From: ZC4RG20 sp963782445
GTDB lineage: Bacteria; Pseudomonadota; Gammaproteobacteria; Steroidobacterales; Rariloculaceae
NCBI GenBank assembly: GCA_963782445.1
Contig: CAWAJM010000001.1
Location: 3,596,001 to 3,660,000, forward strand
Direction: 5' to 3'
Length of the DNA stretch: 64,000 nucleotides
This document shows, piece after piece, positions 54,478 to 61,857 of the stretch; the stretch's first letter is position 1; every line of letters begins with the position of its first letter. The notes under the pieces are model-generated. The model saw only the letters and a list, made by a program, of their open reading frames with translations, was not told where the DNA came from and searched no databases. The position numbers and the translations under genes were made by a program.

Positions 54478-55839
54478 CTAGGAGACCGCCTGTGCCGCCC
54501 GGTCGGCCGCCAGCATCTCGCCGCGGCCGATGCCGTAGTAGCGAATCCCCAACCTCGACATCAATACCGGATCATACAGATTCCGGCCGTCGAAAATGAC
54601 GGGGTGCTTCATGGCGGCACGCAGGGCCTCGAAGTCCGGGCTCCTGAATTCCTTCCACTCGGTCACGATCGCCAGGGCATCCGCCCCCTCGAGGGCGTCC
54701 TCCGCCCGCTCGCAGAGAACGAAGTCCGCCCGGTCGCCGTAGATCGACTGCGCCTCGTGGCGGGCCACAGGGTCGTAGGCCTTGACCGTGCAGCCAGCCT
54801 CCCAGAGCGCCTCCATGATGGCGCGGCTCGAGGCCTCCCGCATGTCGTTGGTATTGGGCTTGAACGCGAGCCCCCAGACGGCGACCGTCTTGCCCTTCAG
54901 GTTGCCGTCGAAGTAGTGCCGGATCTTCTCGAACAGCACGCGCCGTTGGCGCAGATTGACGTTCTCGACGGCCGCCAGCAGCTCGGGCTGGTAACCGTGC
55001 GCCCGCGCGACGCTGGCCAGCGCCCGGATGTCCTTGGGAAAACACGAGCCGCCGTAGCCGAGGCCGGGGTAGATGAACTCGTAGCCGATCCGCGGATCCG
55101 AGCCGATGCCGATGCGCACCTGCTCGATGTCTGCCCCGACGAGCTCGGACAGATTCGCTAACTCGTTCATGAAGCTGATTTTCGTCGCCAACATGGCGTT
55201 GGCCGCGTACTTCGTGAGCTCGGCCGACCGCACATCCATGACGAGCAGCCGGTCGTGATTGCGGTTGAAGGGCTCGTATAGCGCCCTGAGCAGCTCGCCG
55301 GTCCGGGGGTTGTCCGTGCCGACGATGATTCGATCCGGCCGCGTGAAGTCCTCGACGGCCGCGCCTTCCTTGAGGAATTCGGGGTTCGAGACCACGTCGA
55401 ACTCCACCTGCATGCCGCGCCGCTCGAGCACGCGGTTCACCTCGGCCTTGACGCGATCGGCCGTGCCGACGGGCACCGTGGACTTATCCACAATGATGCG
55501 GTACTCGTCCATGTGCTCGGCGATCGAGCCCGCCGCGGCGATGACGTGCTTGAGATCCGCCGAGCCGTCCTCGTCCGGCGGCGTGCCGACGGCGATGAAC
55601 TGGAACAGGCCATGCGCGACGCCGGCCGCCACGTCCGTCGTGAACTCGAGCCGACCCGCCTTGACGCCGGCCGCAACGATATCTTCGAGGCCGGGCTCGT
55701 AGATCGGTATCTCGCCGCGGTTCAACCGCTCGATCTTGCCCCCGTCGATGTCGACGCAAAGGACGTGATTGCCCGTTTCGGATAGGCAGGCACCGGTAAC
55801 GAGACCTACGTAACCCGTGCCGAAGATCGTGACTCGCAT
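54478..55839 (-). CDS. ugd: UDP-glucose/nucleotide-sugar 6-dehydrogenase
   Basis: ATG at 55839 gives 453 residues; the longer open frame to 56055 is non-coding. 'IFGTGYVGLVTG' (Rossmann), 'VDKSTVPVGTADRV', 'NPEFLKEGAAVEDF', the catalytic 'GYGGSCFPKD' with its Cys and 'GLAFKPNTNDMREASS' are the full set of the UDP-glucose/GDP-mannose dehydrogenase family. It makes uronic-acid donors, giving carboxyls that the amidotransferases in the core could amidate. It stands upstream of the core operon, separated by 214 bases. UDP-glucose is the likely substrate by family closeness, but UDP-GlcNAc types exist. Confidence 0.92.
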   Translation of the reverse strand: MRVTIFGTGYVGLVTGACLSETGNHVLCVDIDGGKIERLNRGEIPIYEPGLEDIVAAGVKAGRLEFTTDVAAGVAHGLFQFIAVGTPPDEDGSADLKHVIAAAGSIAEHMDEYRIIVDKSTVPVGTADRVKAEVNRVLERRGMQVEFDVVSNPEFLKEGAAVEDFTRPDRIIVGTDNPRTGELLRALYEPFNRNHDRLLVMDVRSAELTKYAANAMLATKISFMNELANLSELVGADIEQVRIGIGSDPRIGYEFIYPGLGYGGSCFPKDIRALASVARAHGYQPELLAAVENVNLRQRRVLFEKIRHYFDGNLKGKTVAVWGLAFKPNTNDMREASSRAIMEALWEAGCTVKAYDPVARHEAQSIYGDRADFVLCERAEDALEGADALAIVTEWKEFRSPDFEALRAAMKHPVIFDGRNLYDPVLMSRLGIRYYGIGRGEMLAADRAAQAVS

Positions 55840-56062
55840 GGAAATCCCTGTCGGTTGTACTTTTAGGCGCAGCATTAAGGCTACTCCATCGCGGGCGGCC
55901 AAATCCAGGAAGTGCTTCGCGGATCCCGCCCTCCCCTCGGTCCGCCGGCCCCGAAGAGAAAGGGGGTCCGTACCAGCGACCTCGACCGCCCCCCGCTCGG
56001 CTGCCGCCAAGAGGCTTGTCACGGGACGACAAGGATCGGAAAATAAGGCTCCCACCGGGGAA

Positions 56063-56137
56063 GGGCGATTAGCTCAGCGGGAGAGCGCTGCCTTCACACG
56101 GCAGAGGTCGCTGGTTCAATCCCAGCATCGCCCACCA
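56063..56137 (+). tRNA. tRNA-Val (anticodon CAC)
   Basis: The acceptor stem GGGCGAT pairs with ATCGCCC, followed by A and an encoded CCA. The anticodon arm CTGCC-TTCACAC-GGCAG places CAC at 34-36, reading GUG. The D arm (GCTC..GAGC) and T arm (CTGG-TTCAATC-CCAG) are complete. It sits between Ugd and the first PEP-CTERM gene; no integrase or attachment duplication is seen next to it. Confidence 0.95.
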
Positions 56138-56339
56138 TCCCTCCAATCGCGAATCGCCGGCCGACGTCCCAAGTCAGGCCCGGCCGAATTCTGCCCAAGC
56201 CTCGGGTGCCATAAGCGGACGGCCGTCGTCGCGGATGCCGCGCGTACCTGTCGAGGCCGTTTACAGCGGCGCTTCGGCGACTTTCCATAAGCGGGGAAAT
56301 TATAGGCGTTCCGGTTCTATTTCATGTGCTTACGAATAT

Positions 56340-56355
56340 TGGCACGCGCCTTGCT
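56340..56355 (+). promoter_or_regulatory. Sigma-54 promoter of PEP-CTERM gene 1
   Basis: TGGCACG-CGCC-TTGCT is an essentially perfect -24/-12 element (GG-N10-GC). It lies 73 bases before the ATG of the DUF4114 PEP-CTERM protein. Sigma-54 promoters activated by the PrsK/PrsR pair are known for PEP-CTERM genes, so this fits, although PrsR itself is not in the window. Confidence 0.85.
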
Positions 56356-56427
56356 CCCTAGGGTCGCTGGGCTGCTTTGACGGCTACAGTTATGGAAAAC
56401 GGTTATCGACAATTAAGGAGAGTTGGA

Positions 56428-57252
56428 ATGCTGCAGCGACTACTAACGGGAGGAGCCGTCTTCATTGCCGGCACGACCCTGGCGCATGCAACGCTGATTT
56501 CCACGAATCAAACGCCCATCTACACGTCGTCTCTGCAGGATCAGCTCGACGCCAGGACCTACGACGGCACCTTTCAAAACGTGCACACGTCCCAGGTGAC
56601 GAATGACGCGCATTGGTCGTTGGCCTCGAGCGGCACCGGGAGCGTCATGATGATGTTCGAGCTGGCGGGCTACGCGAACCAGAACGTCATGGGTCTCTAC
56701 GATCCGTCCAATCCGTCCCATACGCTCCAGATCTTCTCCGGCCCCCAGGGCGCCGGCACGAAGATCGGCATATTGGAGAGCAGCACTACGCCGGGCCTGC
56801 TCGGCACTTGCCTCGTCTCGGGTTTCGGGTGCACGCCGACGGGAAACACGCTCCAGCTGGCTGCAAACGGACATTTCGGCTTCTTCCTCGACTCGCCCAT
56901 CAGCGGGGGCACGCGGTTCTACTCCGACGCGTCGATGAACACGGATGCGGCAGCGGACGGTACGACGGACCACATGGTCGCCTTCGCCGGAAACGGCACC
57001 GACCTGCTCGATCCGCTGAATACCGGCAACTATCGGCCATTCGCTCCCGGCGAATTCGTCGTGGCGTGGGAAGATCAGCTGCTGTCGAGTTCGGACCGCG
57101 ACTACAACGATATGGTCGTGCTCATGGAGTCGATCGTGCCCGTACCCGAACCGGGATCGTTCGCGCTCCTCGGGGCCGGGCTGCTTGCATTCGGCTTGCT
57201 GTCGGCATCGAGGAAGCGGCAGGCAGGCGCTCGTTCCGAAACCCCGCGGTAG
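56428..57252 (+). CDS. PEP-CTERM protein with DUF4114 domain
   Basis: The start at 56428 has AAGGAGAG upstream and opens a signal peptide ending AHA-T (about residue 20); an earlier in-frame ATG (56377) is less likely. The mature part ends with DUF4114 features ('VVAWEDQLLSSSDRDYNDMVVLM', a calcium-type acidic pattern). The C-terminus has 'PVPEPGSFALLGAGLLAFGLL' split as V-P-E-P, a hydrophobic helix and Arg/Lys ('SRKRQ'), the sorting tail for XrtA. The remaining fold is unknown. It is expressed from the sigma-54 promoter 73 bases upstream. Confidence 0.9.
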   Translation: MLQRLLTGGAVFIAGTTLAHATLISTNQTPIYTSSLQDQLDARTYDGTFQNVHTSQVTNDAHWSLASSGTGSVMMMFELAGYANQNVMGLYDPSNPSHTLQIFSGPQGAGTKIGILESSTTPGLLGTCLVSGFGCTPTGNTLQLAANGHFGFFLDSPISGGTRFYSDASMNTDAAADGTTDHMVAFAGNGTDLLDPLNTGNYRPFAPGEFVVAWEDQLLSSSDRDYNDMVVLMESIVPVPEPGSFALLGAGLLAFGLLSASRKRQAGARSETPR

Positions 57253-57291
57253 CGCCACGCGCTTAGGCGCCACGCGGGTAGGTTGTGAGCG

Positions 57292-57328
57292 TGAGCGCCG
57301 GCCCGGCGAAAAGCCCGGTCGGCGCTCA
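57292..57328 (+). terminator. Long hairpin after PEP-CTERM gene 1
   Basis: TGAGCGCCG-stem arms pair over about 16 bases with one mismatch and a G-T pair around GAAAA. It lies 40 bases after the stop. It is also between convergent genes, so may serve both strands. No clear U-run follows on either side. Confidence 0.45.
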
Positions 57329-57387
57329 TCGTTGCATGCGCGCAAACCGGCTACCCAGCCCGAACGCCGGGAATTAACCGGTCTCCG

Positions 57388-58059
57388 TCAGTTGATAGTC
57401 TTCGACGCCGGATTGGACAAGCCGCTCTCGATACCCTTGGAGTCGACGGCGGTCGCTGCAAAGTACCAGGTCGCCGGCGTCAGATTCTCGACGACATATG
57501 TCGTTACGCTCGGGTTGTCGATCGTCACCGAGTTGGTGTAGTTGCCCGCCGACTTACCCCAATAGACCTTGTAACCGGCCAGATCGGTCAGCGCGCTGCC
57601 GTCCGTCCGCTGTGTCGGCGCCGTCCAGCTCAGCGTCGCGGCACCGGTTGCGGTGGCGACCACGGCGATCGAGAACGGCCCGAGACTGACGGAGTGCTGC
57701 CCGTCCGAAACGCTGATCGTGATCCCGGAGTAGGTCCCGACGTCCGCCTGTCCCGGCGTACCGGTGAGCGCGCCCGTCTTCGTGTCGAATGACGCCCAGG
57801 AAGGCATGTTCGACACGGAGAACGTCAAGGGATCATTGTCCGGGTCGCTCGCCGTGGGCGTGAAGGCGTATTTCGAATCCTGCGTGACCGAGGCAAGGGG
57901 CTTGCCGGACAACGCCGGAGCTTGATTCGTAGCGGAGCCGCTCCCGCCGCTGGACCCTCCACCCGCGCTTGCCGCGCTGGTGCCTCCGCTGTCGCCGCTC
58001 CCACCCCCGCAGGCCGCCAGCGCGCAGGCGGCCAACACCAAAATCAGACTGTGTCTCAT
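57388..58059 (-). CDS. Lipoprotein with putative Ig and fibronectin-III domains
   Basis: ATG at 58059 gives 223 residues with lipobox LAAC (Cys near 17) and a Gly/Ser-rich linker; the longer open frame from 58206 is less likely. 'NQAPALSGKPLASVTQDSKYAF' through 'DPDNDPLTFSVSNMPSWASFDTKTG' is an He_PIG/cadherin-like Ig fold, and 'ATLSWTAPTQRTDGSALTDLAGYKVYWG' to 'ATWYFAATAVDSKGIES' is a fibronectin type III domain. It is likely an outer-membrane surface lipoprotein. Two near-identical 17-base repeats lie upstream. It converges on PEP-CTERM gene 1. Confidence 0.85.
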   Translation of the reverse strand: MRHSLILVLAACALAACGGGSGDSGGTSAASAGGGSSGGSGSATNQAPALSGKPLASVTQDSKYAFTPTASDPDNDPLTFSVSNMPSWASFDTKTGALTGTPGQADVGTYSGITISVSDGQHSVSLGPFSIAVVATATGAATLSWTAPTQRTDGSALTDLAGYKVYWGKSAGNYTNSVTIDNPSVTTYVVENLTPATWYFAATAVDSKGIESGLSNPASKTIN

Positions 58060-58548
58060 TCGCCTCGACTTCACCTGCCCTGCCATCTCTATCGAGAAAC
58101 CGGCGGACTCGCGGCTCTCGGCCGTTATTGACTCGACAATGCTGCGCGCGGACATGGCGCCGCGCCCGAGCTCACACGCCTTCATTCCTGGTAACCCCGC
58201 TGTCATGGAAATCCGAAGACCGGTGGCTTTGCGTCCCCGCCTTTCGAACGGGTTTGCCCTTTGACAGTAGGAGGATTGTCACGGGGCCAACGATGGCTCG
58301 CAACCTGTCGCCTCCCAGAGACGGATAATGCCCGACCTCGGCACGATTCCGGGCGTTGGCCGACGGTTTTGTGAAGATTGTCACAGGGCTCGAACAGAAG
58401 ATCCCAAGCCGTTGAGAACGCATTTGAACTTAATCTCGCCGCACGCGCCCATCCGGCCGCGCAAGTGGCGGATTCCTTTACATCGCGCAGTCACTTCTGC
58501 GCCATGAAATGCATGTAACTCTCTGATCCGAAATCGCTTCTTAGGCCC
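58060..58548. other. Gap between lipoprotein and a sigma-54 promoter, no gene seen
   Basis: About 490 bases with no convincing frame. It holds two 17-base direct repeats (58271-58287 and 58373-58389, listed separately) and lies upstream of the lipoprotein (minus) and of the sigma-54 promoter (plus). Confidence 0.35.
58271..58389. repeat. Pair of 17-base direct repeats upstream of the Ig lipoprotein
   Basis: GAGGATTGTCACGGGGC (58271) and GAAGATTGTCACAGGGC (58373) match at 15 of 17 positions and start 102 bases apart, about ten helical turns. The shared core GATTGTCAC could be an operator; no protein is assigned. Confidence 0.35.
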
Positions 58549-58564
58549 CGGCACGTGCCTTGCC
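58549..58564 (+). promoter_or_regulatory. Fourth sigma-54 promoter, target unclear
   Basis: CGGCACG-TGCC-TTGCC fits GG-N10-GC and resembles the PEP-CTERM 1 promoter closely over 14 bases. It points right, toward a short frame starting at 58609/58624 that ends inside the antisense of WecB. No PEP-CTERM gene follows. Confidence 0.6.
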
Positions 58565-58623
58565 CGAACCCGGCCGAATAGGGACACGATCGTGGCTGCG
58601 ATCGAAGAGTGCCGACTACGAAG

Positions 58624-58878
58624 ATGAACCCGAACAAGACAATTTCCGCGCTGATCGGTGATATGACGAAAGTCAGCGGCAATTCCTTCGAAGTTGTGAC
58701 GGGCGCCGGTGCCCGCATCGATGTCGCCATCAGACGGGCGACGGCCCCTCCGTGTGGGCCTTTAGGCTGGCTGCGACCCGAGCCGCCGTCTTGCCGTCCC
58801 AAAGCGGAATCTCGGTCCGGACAATGCCGCGCTGGATGGCCGCCTCGACCTCATCTTCGAGCGAACCCGGCCGAATGA
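58624..58878 (+). CDS. Short ORF after a sigma-54 promoter, possible gene remnant
   Basis: The ATG at 58624 (GTG 58609 alternative) opens an 84-residue frame. The first 39 residues ('MNPNKTISALIGDMTKVSGN' and on) look protein-like with no signal peptide; the rest overlaps the end of WecB antisense and has the Pro/Arg composition of a shadow. It may be a truncated former target of the promoter at 58549, or not a gene. No family is recognised. Confidence 0.2.
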   Translation: MNPNKTISALIGDMTKVSGNSFEVVTGAGARIDVAIRRATAPPCGPLGWLRPEPPSCRPKAESRSGQCRAGWPPRPHLRANPAE

Positions 58879-59833
58879 GCCGGTTTGTGCCCGCCGTAAT
58901 CGTGATCGGCCTTTCGGTATTCTCGCGTAGAGTGAGGCAGGGGATTCCTAGATAACTCGTCTCCTCTTGAATGCCCCCGGAATCGGTGATGGCGACGGCG
59001 CTGTCCACGACGAGACTCATGAACTCGATATACGGCAACGGCTCGGTGAGCCGGACGCCTTGCGCCCGATCGAGCCGCGCCGTGAGCCCGAATTCTTCGA
59101 GGCGCCGTCGCGTGCGCGGATGCACGGGAAAGACGAGCGGAAGCGTGCGCGCCACGGCGAGCAGCTGATCGACGATGAATTCGAGGGTCTCGCGGCCATC
59201 CACGTTGGAAGGCCGATGCAGTGTCACGACTGCGTATCCTCGCTTGGCAAGCCCCAATCGTGCAGCACGGTCGGCCGCGCGAATCTTCGGCGCCAGCAAC
59301 TCGAACGAGTCGATCATGATGTTGCCGACTCTTTCGATTTTCTTGCGGGGAATACCCGCGGCCAGCAGATGCTCGTCCCCGTCGGGGGAAGGGGTCCAGA
59401 GCAGATCGGCGATCGAGTCGGTCACAATCCGGTTGATTTCCTCGGGCATCTTCCGATCCCCGCTGCGCAGGCCGGCTTCGAGATGGGCGACGGGAATCAG
59501 GAGCTTTGCCCCCACGAGCGCGCAGGCGAGCGTAGAGTTCACGTCCCCCACTACGACGACCCAATCGGGCCGCGACTGCACACAGACCCTCTCGTAGGCG
59601 ATCATGACCTGCCCGGTCTGCTCGGCGTGGCTCCCGCTGCCGATCCCCAAGTGGACTTGCGGCTTCGGCATTTGCAGGTCTTCGAAGAAAGAATCGGACA
59701 TGTTCGCGTCGTAGTGCTGCCCCGTATGGACGATCCGGGGCGTGCACCACGGTTGTGCGGCAAGCTCGTGATAGAGCGGCGCGATCTTCATGAAGTTCGG
59801 ACGGGCGGCGGCAATGAGGTCGATGTGCTTCAT
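58730..59833 (-). CDS. wecB: UDP-GlcNAc 2-epimerase (non-hydrolysing)
   Basis: ATG at 59833 has AGGAA upstream and gives 367 residues, the usual size; the open frame to 60073 is rejected. 'AARPNFMKIAPLYHEL', 'TGQHYDANMSDSFFEDL', 'VVVGDVNSTLACALVG', 'HLEAGLRSGDRKMPEEINR' and 'DSGGIQEETSYLGIPCLTLR' are diagnostic for WecB/MnaA. It interconverts UDP-GlcNAc and UDP-ManNAc in the cytosol, supplying ManNAc for the polymer. It stands apart from the core, between PEP-CTERM genes. Its start lies away from any sigma-54 element. Confidence 0.93.
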   Translation of the reverse strand: MKHIDLIAAARPNFMKIAPLYHELAAQPWCTPRIVHTGQHYDANMSDSFFEDLQMPKPQVHLGIGSGSHAEQTGQVMIAYERVCVQSRPDWVVVVGDVNSTLACALVGAKLLIPVAHLEAGLRSGDRKMPEEINRIVTDSIADLLWTPSPDGDEHLLAAGIPRKKIERVGNIMIDSFELLAPKIRAADRAARLGLAKRGYAVVTLHRPSNVDGRETLEFIVDQLLAVARTLPLVFPVHPRTRRRLEEFGLTARLDRAQGVRLTEPLPYIEFMSLVVDSAVAITDSGGIQEETSYLGIPCLTLRENTERPITITAGTNRLIRPGSLEDEVEAAIQRGIVRTEIPLWDGKTAARVAASLKAHTEGPSPV

Positions 59834-60074
59834 AGGTTCCTGACGGATCTCGCTGTTTTCCGAGGACTCGCGCATTTGAGATGCCTCGGCGCGCCTATGG
59901 TAGCGGCACGGCCGGAAAGCGTGTGGATTTGAATCACATGTTGCCGGTCCGGAAGACAATTGCGGCTCGACGGGCACGGCGAGACGGCACCCCGGGCGAG
60001 ATCGGCTTCGCTTGCAACTTGGAGCCGATCGCATCGCCACCGCCGATGGCGCGCGCGGCCCGCTGCGGGACAAA

Positions 60075-60098
60075 CAAAAGGGCCCGCGAGGGGCCCTT
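60075..60098 (-). terminator. Rho-independent terminator of PEP-CTERM gene 2
   Basis: On the minus strand AAGGGCCC and GGGCCCTT flank a five-base loop and are followed by TTTTGTTTG. It lies 26 bases after the stop at 60124. Confidence 0.85.
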
Positions 60099-60123
60099 CA
60101 ACGAGATCCAGCAGTTCTTCGAA

Positions 60124-60528
60124 TCAGGATTGCGACCGACGCCGTACGCCTGCAACGACGCCGACGATCGCCAGCCCCAACCCGATCATGCTGAGCATGC
60201 CGGGCTCCGGCACGGGTGTGACCGTCGCCTCGGAACCGTAGTTCATGATCGACCCCGAGAACGTGAAGGATGGCCAGGACAAAATGCTCCTCGAGGAGAT
60301 CGGCGTAGCGGTCAAGCGGGCCGTGCCGGCATTGCCCATGTACAAGTAGCCGAAGTCCGTCGAACCACCCGACCAGTTACCCACCGAGTCGAAACTCGGA
60401 TGGTACGTCGAAAGCGCCAACGCGCCGGTCGCCGAGATCGAGCTGCCGATGTAGGTGAATGGAATCGGAACGGCATTTGCCGCCAGGCTGACGCCCGCCA
60501 GCAAAACAACCGCTATCATCCGCTTCAT
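60124..60528 (-). CDS. Small PEP-CTERM protein
   Basis: The 134-residue protein has a signal peptide (MKRMIAVVLLAGVSLAANA, cleaved near 19), a short Ser/Thr/Gly-rich beta-type middle with no recognised fold, and the tail 'VPEPGMLSMIGLGLAIVGVV' followed by 'RRR', the XrtA sorting signal. GGAG precedes the ATG. It is driven by its own sigma-54 promoter and ends at an intrinsic terminator, so it is a single-gene unit. A matrix or surface role is inferred from the sorting signal. Confidence 0.9.
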   Translation of the reverse strand: MKRMIAVVLLAGVSLAANAVPIPFTYIGSSISATGALALSTYHPSFDSVGNWSGGSTDFGYLYMGNAGTARLTATPISSRSILSWPSFTFSGSIMNYGSEATVTPVPEPGMLSMIGLGLAIVGVVAGVRRRSQS

Positions 60529-60576
60529 ATTAGTTCACTCCGCAAGTATTTTGTCCATACGATGCATAGCGGAAAA

Positions 60577-60593
60577 TGCAGGAAGCATACCAA
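60577..60593 (-). promoter_or_regulatory. Sigma-54 promoter of PEP-CTERM gene 2
   Basis: On the minus strand TTGGTATG-CTTC-CTGCA has the GG-N10-GC spacing. The -12 element ends about 49 bases before the ATG at 60528, leaving a short leader. Confidence 0.75.
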
Positions 60594-60775
60594 TTCCGAA
60601 ACTTCCCTCGGTTTCAGAGTCCTACATTATGGTGAACAGGGAAACAGATACATTTCTGTAAAGAAACCCGTCATCACGGTCGCCGTTTTTAGTGGCTTCC
60701 GCTAGGCGTTCTTACCTAAGTAAGCGCTTCGCCTCTCGCCGCATTGCGGCACCGTGCGGCCGCAAATCGCGCACA

Positions 60776-60813
60776 CAAAAATGCGCGGACAACGTCCCCG
60801 TCGCCCGCGCATT
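60776..60813 (-). terminator. Rho-independent terminator of PEP-CTERM gene 3
   Basis: AATGCGCGG pairs with CCGCGCATT around a 16-base loop, followed on the minus strand by TTTTTGTG. It lies about 58 bases after the gene's stop. Confidence 0.8.
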
Positions 60814-60870
60814 CTTCAGGCCCCGATCGCGATCAGACGTTCGGAAAGCGCCTGCCTCGAGCGCCCGCCC

Positions 60871-61677
60871 TCACCGCGCCCGGCGCCTTCTCGCGAACCC
60901 GAGCCCGGCCAGCCCGGTCCCGAGCAGCGCCAGCGTCGCCGGCTCCGGCACCTTCTGCGGCTGCAGCGCAATGGTGGTGTCGATGCGGAAGTCGGACTGT
61001 GTCGTGTGGCGCTCGGCGAAAAACAGGTCGAGGTGGTAGTTGTTGCCCGTCGTCAGGCCGATGCTCGAAGCCACGTCGTCGAGATTGACGCTCTGCGACT
61101 CGGCCGGATGCACGCCGCCGAGGTCGATGACGAGCTGATTGTTGATGAACACCCACAGATCGTCGTCGCCCGTGAACGAGAAGGTCTCCCCGCCTCCGTA
61201 GTTGAACGACGTGTGCAGCTCGTAGGTGAAGCTGTAGTTGTGCGAGCGGCCCTGATTGCCGAATAGCTGGTTGTCGATCGGGAAGAACGAATTGTTCGTG
61301 TACGTGTAGACGCTGGGATCGGACGTAATCGAGTTGTCCAGCGTGATCGTGTACGGCGTGCTCGCGTTGTAGCCCGGCGTGTCGTTGTACCACTGGTTGA
61401 AGTACGTGGCGCCGTGGGTGGTCGTCGTAGTGCCGGAGCTCGCGTAGACGGGCTTGCCGTCCGATCCCAGCGTATTCTCGACGATGCCGCGGTCGTCGGC
61501 GATGACGTTCTCGAAATCCGGATTCGCCGTGCATGTGCCCGTGATGGACGGGTTGCAGAAATCCCGGATCGTCCCCGTGAGGTCGATCGTGCTGCCGGCG
61601 ATGATGGTAGCGTGGCTGCTGGCGAACGGCGCGATGGCGACGCCGGCAGCCAGAACATAGAGCGCTTTGCGGGACAC
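60871..61677 (-). CDS. PEP-CTERM protein with fibro-slime domain
   Basis: The 268-residue protein has a GTG start at 61677 with AAGGAGAATAAC upstream and a signal peptide ending SHA-T (about residue 23). 'YFNQWYNDTPGYNASTPYTI', 'TFSFTGDDDLWVFINNQLVI' and 'LFFAERHTTQSDFRI' are the fibro-slime/PA14-like pattern of carbohydrate-binding surface proteins. The tail 'VPEPATLALLGTGLAGLGF' with 'RRRR' is the XrtA signal. A sigma-54 promoter lies 63 bases upstream and a terminator after it. It is presumed to bind the exopolysaccharide. Confidence 0.92.
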   Translation of the reverse strand: MSRKALYVLAAGVAIAPFASSHATIIAGSTIDLTGTIRDFCNPSITGTCTANPDFENVIADDRGIVENTLGSDGKPVYASSGTTTTTHGATYFNQWYNDTPGYNASTPYTITLDNSITSDPSVYTYTNNSFFPIDNQLFGNQGRSHNYSFTYELHTSFNYGGGETFSFTGDDDLWVFINNQLVIDLGGVHPAESQSVNLDDVASSIGLTTGNNYHLDLFFAERHTTQSDFRIDTTIALQPQKVPEPATLALLGTGLAGLGFARRRRAR

Positions 61678-61740
61678 GTTATTCTCCTTAGCTCCTGAAT
61701 CCTTAAGCGCGACGCAGCTCGCCGCGTTTGTCCCGTATTC

Positions 61741-61756
61741 AGCAAATTCTATGCCA
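61741..61756 (-). promoter_or_regulatory. Sigma-54 promoter of PEP-CTERM gene 3
   Basis: On the minus strand TGGCATA-GAAT-TTGCT matches the -24/-12 consensus with GG-N10-GC, 63 bases before the GTG at 61677. Confidence 0.82.
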
Positions 61757-61857
61757 GAGTAATTTATTCAATTGCATCATGTTGTTAAGGCGCTACCCCT
61801 CGACCATCCGTCAGCATCCGTAAACCATGCCGACACGAGCTCCCCCGATCGACAATA

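Noticed and set aside
56063..56137. tRNA as an island attachment site
   Set aside because: No integrase and no repeated tRNA 3' end was seen in the window.
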